15,813 nucleotides of DNA, from the NCBI GenBank assembly GCA_947484245.1, contig CANKOT010000052.1, forward strand, positions 1 to 15,813, read 5' to 3'. The notes under the pieces were generated by a model that saw only the letters and a list, made by a program, of their open reading frames with translations, made no database searches and was not told the origin of the DNA. Origin of the DNA: Comamonadaceae bacterium. Lineage in GTDB: Bacteria; Pseudomonadota; Gammaproteobacteria; Burkholderiales; Burkholderiaceae. Shown piece by piece: positions 14,739 through 15,813 of this stretch. The translations under genes were made by a program, and so were the position numbers. Numbering within the stretch: position 1 is the first letter of the stretch; each line of letters begins with the position of its first letter.

Positions 14739-15593
14739 ATGATCAAGCAACTCAAAACCCTCATTCTGGCAGTCGGCCTGGTAGCCGGCCTTGGTTTAGC
14801 CAGCACCAGCTTTGCGGCCAAGCCCAAGGAAGCTGCGCCAGCGGCGGCGGCGCCTGCACCCGCGGCTGAAGCGGCACCTGCTGCACCGGCTGCAGCGCCT
14901 GTTGCGGCAGAAGCCGCACCCGCACCCGGTGCTCACGACGAGAACCCCTACGGCTTAAGCGCCTTGTGGGCCCAAGGCGACATCGTGGCCAAGGGCACTT
15001 TGTTCATCTTGGTGCTGATGTCGATGGGCTCTTGGTACGTGATCGTCACCAAGTTCTTTGAGCAATCGAAGGCTGCTAAATTTGCAGCATCCGCCAAAGA
15101 AAGCTTCTGGGGTGCTTCTTCTTTGCGTCAGGGTGCAGATGGCTTGGCAGAGGACAGTCCTTTCCGCTTCATTGCAGAAAAAGGCCTTGAAAGCGCCAAC
15201 AAGCACACTGGTTTGTTGGGTGGTGTGGACTTTGACACCTGGACTGCAAGAAGCATTCAGCGCGCCATTGGCAACGTGCAAAACCGCATGCAAGATGGCT
15301 TGGCGGTGTTGGCCACGGTGGGCTCCACCTCACCTTTCGTGGGTTTGTTCGGCACCGTTTGGGGCATCTACAACGCGCTGGTGAAAATTGGCATGTCTGG
15401 CCAAGCGTCGATTGACAAGGTGGCGGGCCCAGTGGGCGAGTCTTTGATCATGACGGCCATTGGTTTGGCTGTGGCTGTGCCTGCGGTGCTGGGTTACAAC
15501 TGGCTCGTTCGCCGCAACAAGGCGGTGATGGAAGACGTGAACGCTTTTGGTTCTGACTTGCACTCTGTGTTGCTGGCTTCAAGCAACAAGTGA
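14739..15593 (+). CDS. exbB: ExbB, TonB-system proton channel subunit
   Basis: ExbB forms the pentameric inner-membrane ring that, with ExbD, uses the proton gradient to drive TonB. ATG 14739 is preceded by GAGGAG at seven bases and gives 284 residues; the frame also opens at TTG 14712, which is not needed. An N-terminal signal peptide (to about SFA-AKPK, residue 26) and an Ala/Pro-rich linker (about 27-65) precede the MotA/TolQ/ExbB domain. Membrane helices lie near 86-105, 187-211 (VGSTSPFVGLFGTVWGI) and 234-256 (SLIMTAIGLAVAVPAVLGY). Length and the extra N-terminal signal plus linker match the long ExbB form common in Burkholderiales. It follows tonB by 109 bases with no terminator and precedes exbD by 63 bases, so one operon is likely. 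Confidence 0.95.
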   Translation: MIKQLKTLILAVGLVAGLGLASTSFAAKPKEAAPAAAAPAPAAEAAPAAPAAAPVAAEAAPAPGAHDENPYGLSALWAQGDIVAKGTLFILVLMSMGSWYVIVTKFFEQSKAAKFAASAKESFWGASSLRQGADGLAEDSPFRFIAEKGLESANKHTGLLGGVDFDTWTARSIQRAIGNVQNRMQDGLAVLATVGSTSPFVGLFGTVWGIYNALVKIGMSGQASIDKVAGPVGESLIMTAIGLAVAVPAVLGYNWLVRRNKAVMEDVNAFGSDLHSVLLASSNK

Positions 15594-15656
15594 TTCAAGC
15601 TTGCTCAATAGACAAAGCCCAAGAAACCCCAAGCTCAAAATACTGAGAGGCCCATC

Positions 15657-15813
15657 ATGTCAATGAACATTGGTTCAGAAAAAGACGATGAGATCATGAG
15701 CGAGATCAACACCACGCCCTTGGTGGACGTGATGTTGGTGCTCTTGATCATCTTCTTGATCACGATTCCTGTGGTGACCACTTCTATCAAGGTGGACTTG
15801 CCCAAAGAGAAAA
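15657..15813 (+). CDS. exbD: ExbD, TonB-system subunit (partial, cut by right edge)
   Basis: The first 52 residues of an ExbD/TolR-type protein are present. It begins [20 protein letters not shown], then [15 protein letters not shown]. The latter is the single membrane helix with the conserved Asp24, equivalent to proton-handling Asp25 of E. coli ExbD, and runs into a periplasmic KVDLPKE segment. GAGAGG (15645-15650) lies six bases before ATG 15657, which supports this start; ATG 15663 is an alternative. The rest is outside the window. Confidence 0.93.
   Translation, partial: MSMNIGSEKDDEIMSEINTTPLVDVMLVLLIIFLITIPVVTTSIKVDLPKEK

Noticed and set aside
1..15813. Mobile element, phage, CRISPR, tRNA or toxin-antitoxin system
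   Set aside because: No transposase, integrase, spaced palindromic repeat array, tRNA-like cloverleaf or paired small toxin and antitoxin ORFs were seen. The 11-bp array has no spacers and is not CRISPR.

Overview
The window is a stretch of bacterial chromosome, most consistent with a betaproteobacterium of the order Burkholderiales (Comamonadaceae-like; Limnohabitans or Rhodoferax would fit). This assignment rests on the HemE, DsbD/ScsB-type, TonB and ExbB protein sequences and on family knowledge; no database search was possible. The window holds no rRNA, tRNA, insertion sequence, phage gene or CRISPR array. Most genes are housekeeping genes, tightly packed, with several divergent or convergent pairs.

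Layout. 1-178: 3' end of an ABC-F ATPase gene (Uup-like). 186-296: a doubtful 36-residue ORF. 384-1076: histidine-phosphatase (RHG) family protein. 1119-2225: the least ordinary gene, a 368-residue protein that aligns well with the Bacillus spore-coat transglutaminase Tgl, with the catalytic Cys kept but its known acidic partners apparently replaced. 2235-3089 (minus): creatininase-family amidohydrolase. A divergent spacer follows with six tandem 11-bp units beginning CTTG. 3282-5564: DsbD/ScsB-type thiol:disulfide interchange protein, whose stop codon overlaps a possible start of hemE (uroporphyrinogen decarboxylase, to 6703).

6704-7122 is the largest non-coding stretch. It is AT-rich and holds a strong intrinsic terminator, a 12-bp palindrome, a 10-bp perfect hairpin and two DnaA-box matches. 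After it come priA (7123-9222), a convergent AEC-family permease (9228-10193, minus), rep helicase (10292-12397) and a convergent TPR-repeat secreted protein (minus, to about 13706). Last is a tonB-exbB-exbD operon (13955 to the right edge; exbD is cut off).

How the genes relate. PriA and Rep both act in restart of stalled replication forks, although here they are separated by the permease gene. TonB, ExbB and ExbD form the proton-motive-force-driven motor for outer-membrane uptake; the adjacent TPR gene recalls gammaproteobacterial TonB2 loci in which a TPR protein accompanies the motor. DsbD (reductant export to the periplasm) and HemE (haem synthesis) are linked through the overlap and share one terminator.

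The candidates most worth a second look are the Tgl-like protein, the 11-bp repeat array and the DnaA-box-bearing spacer next to hemE.
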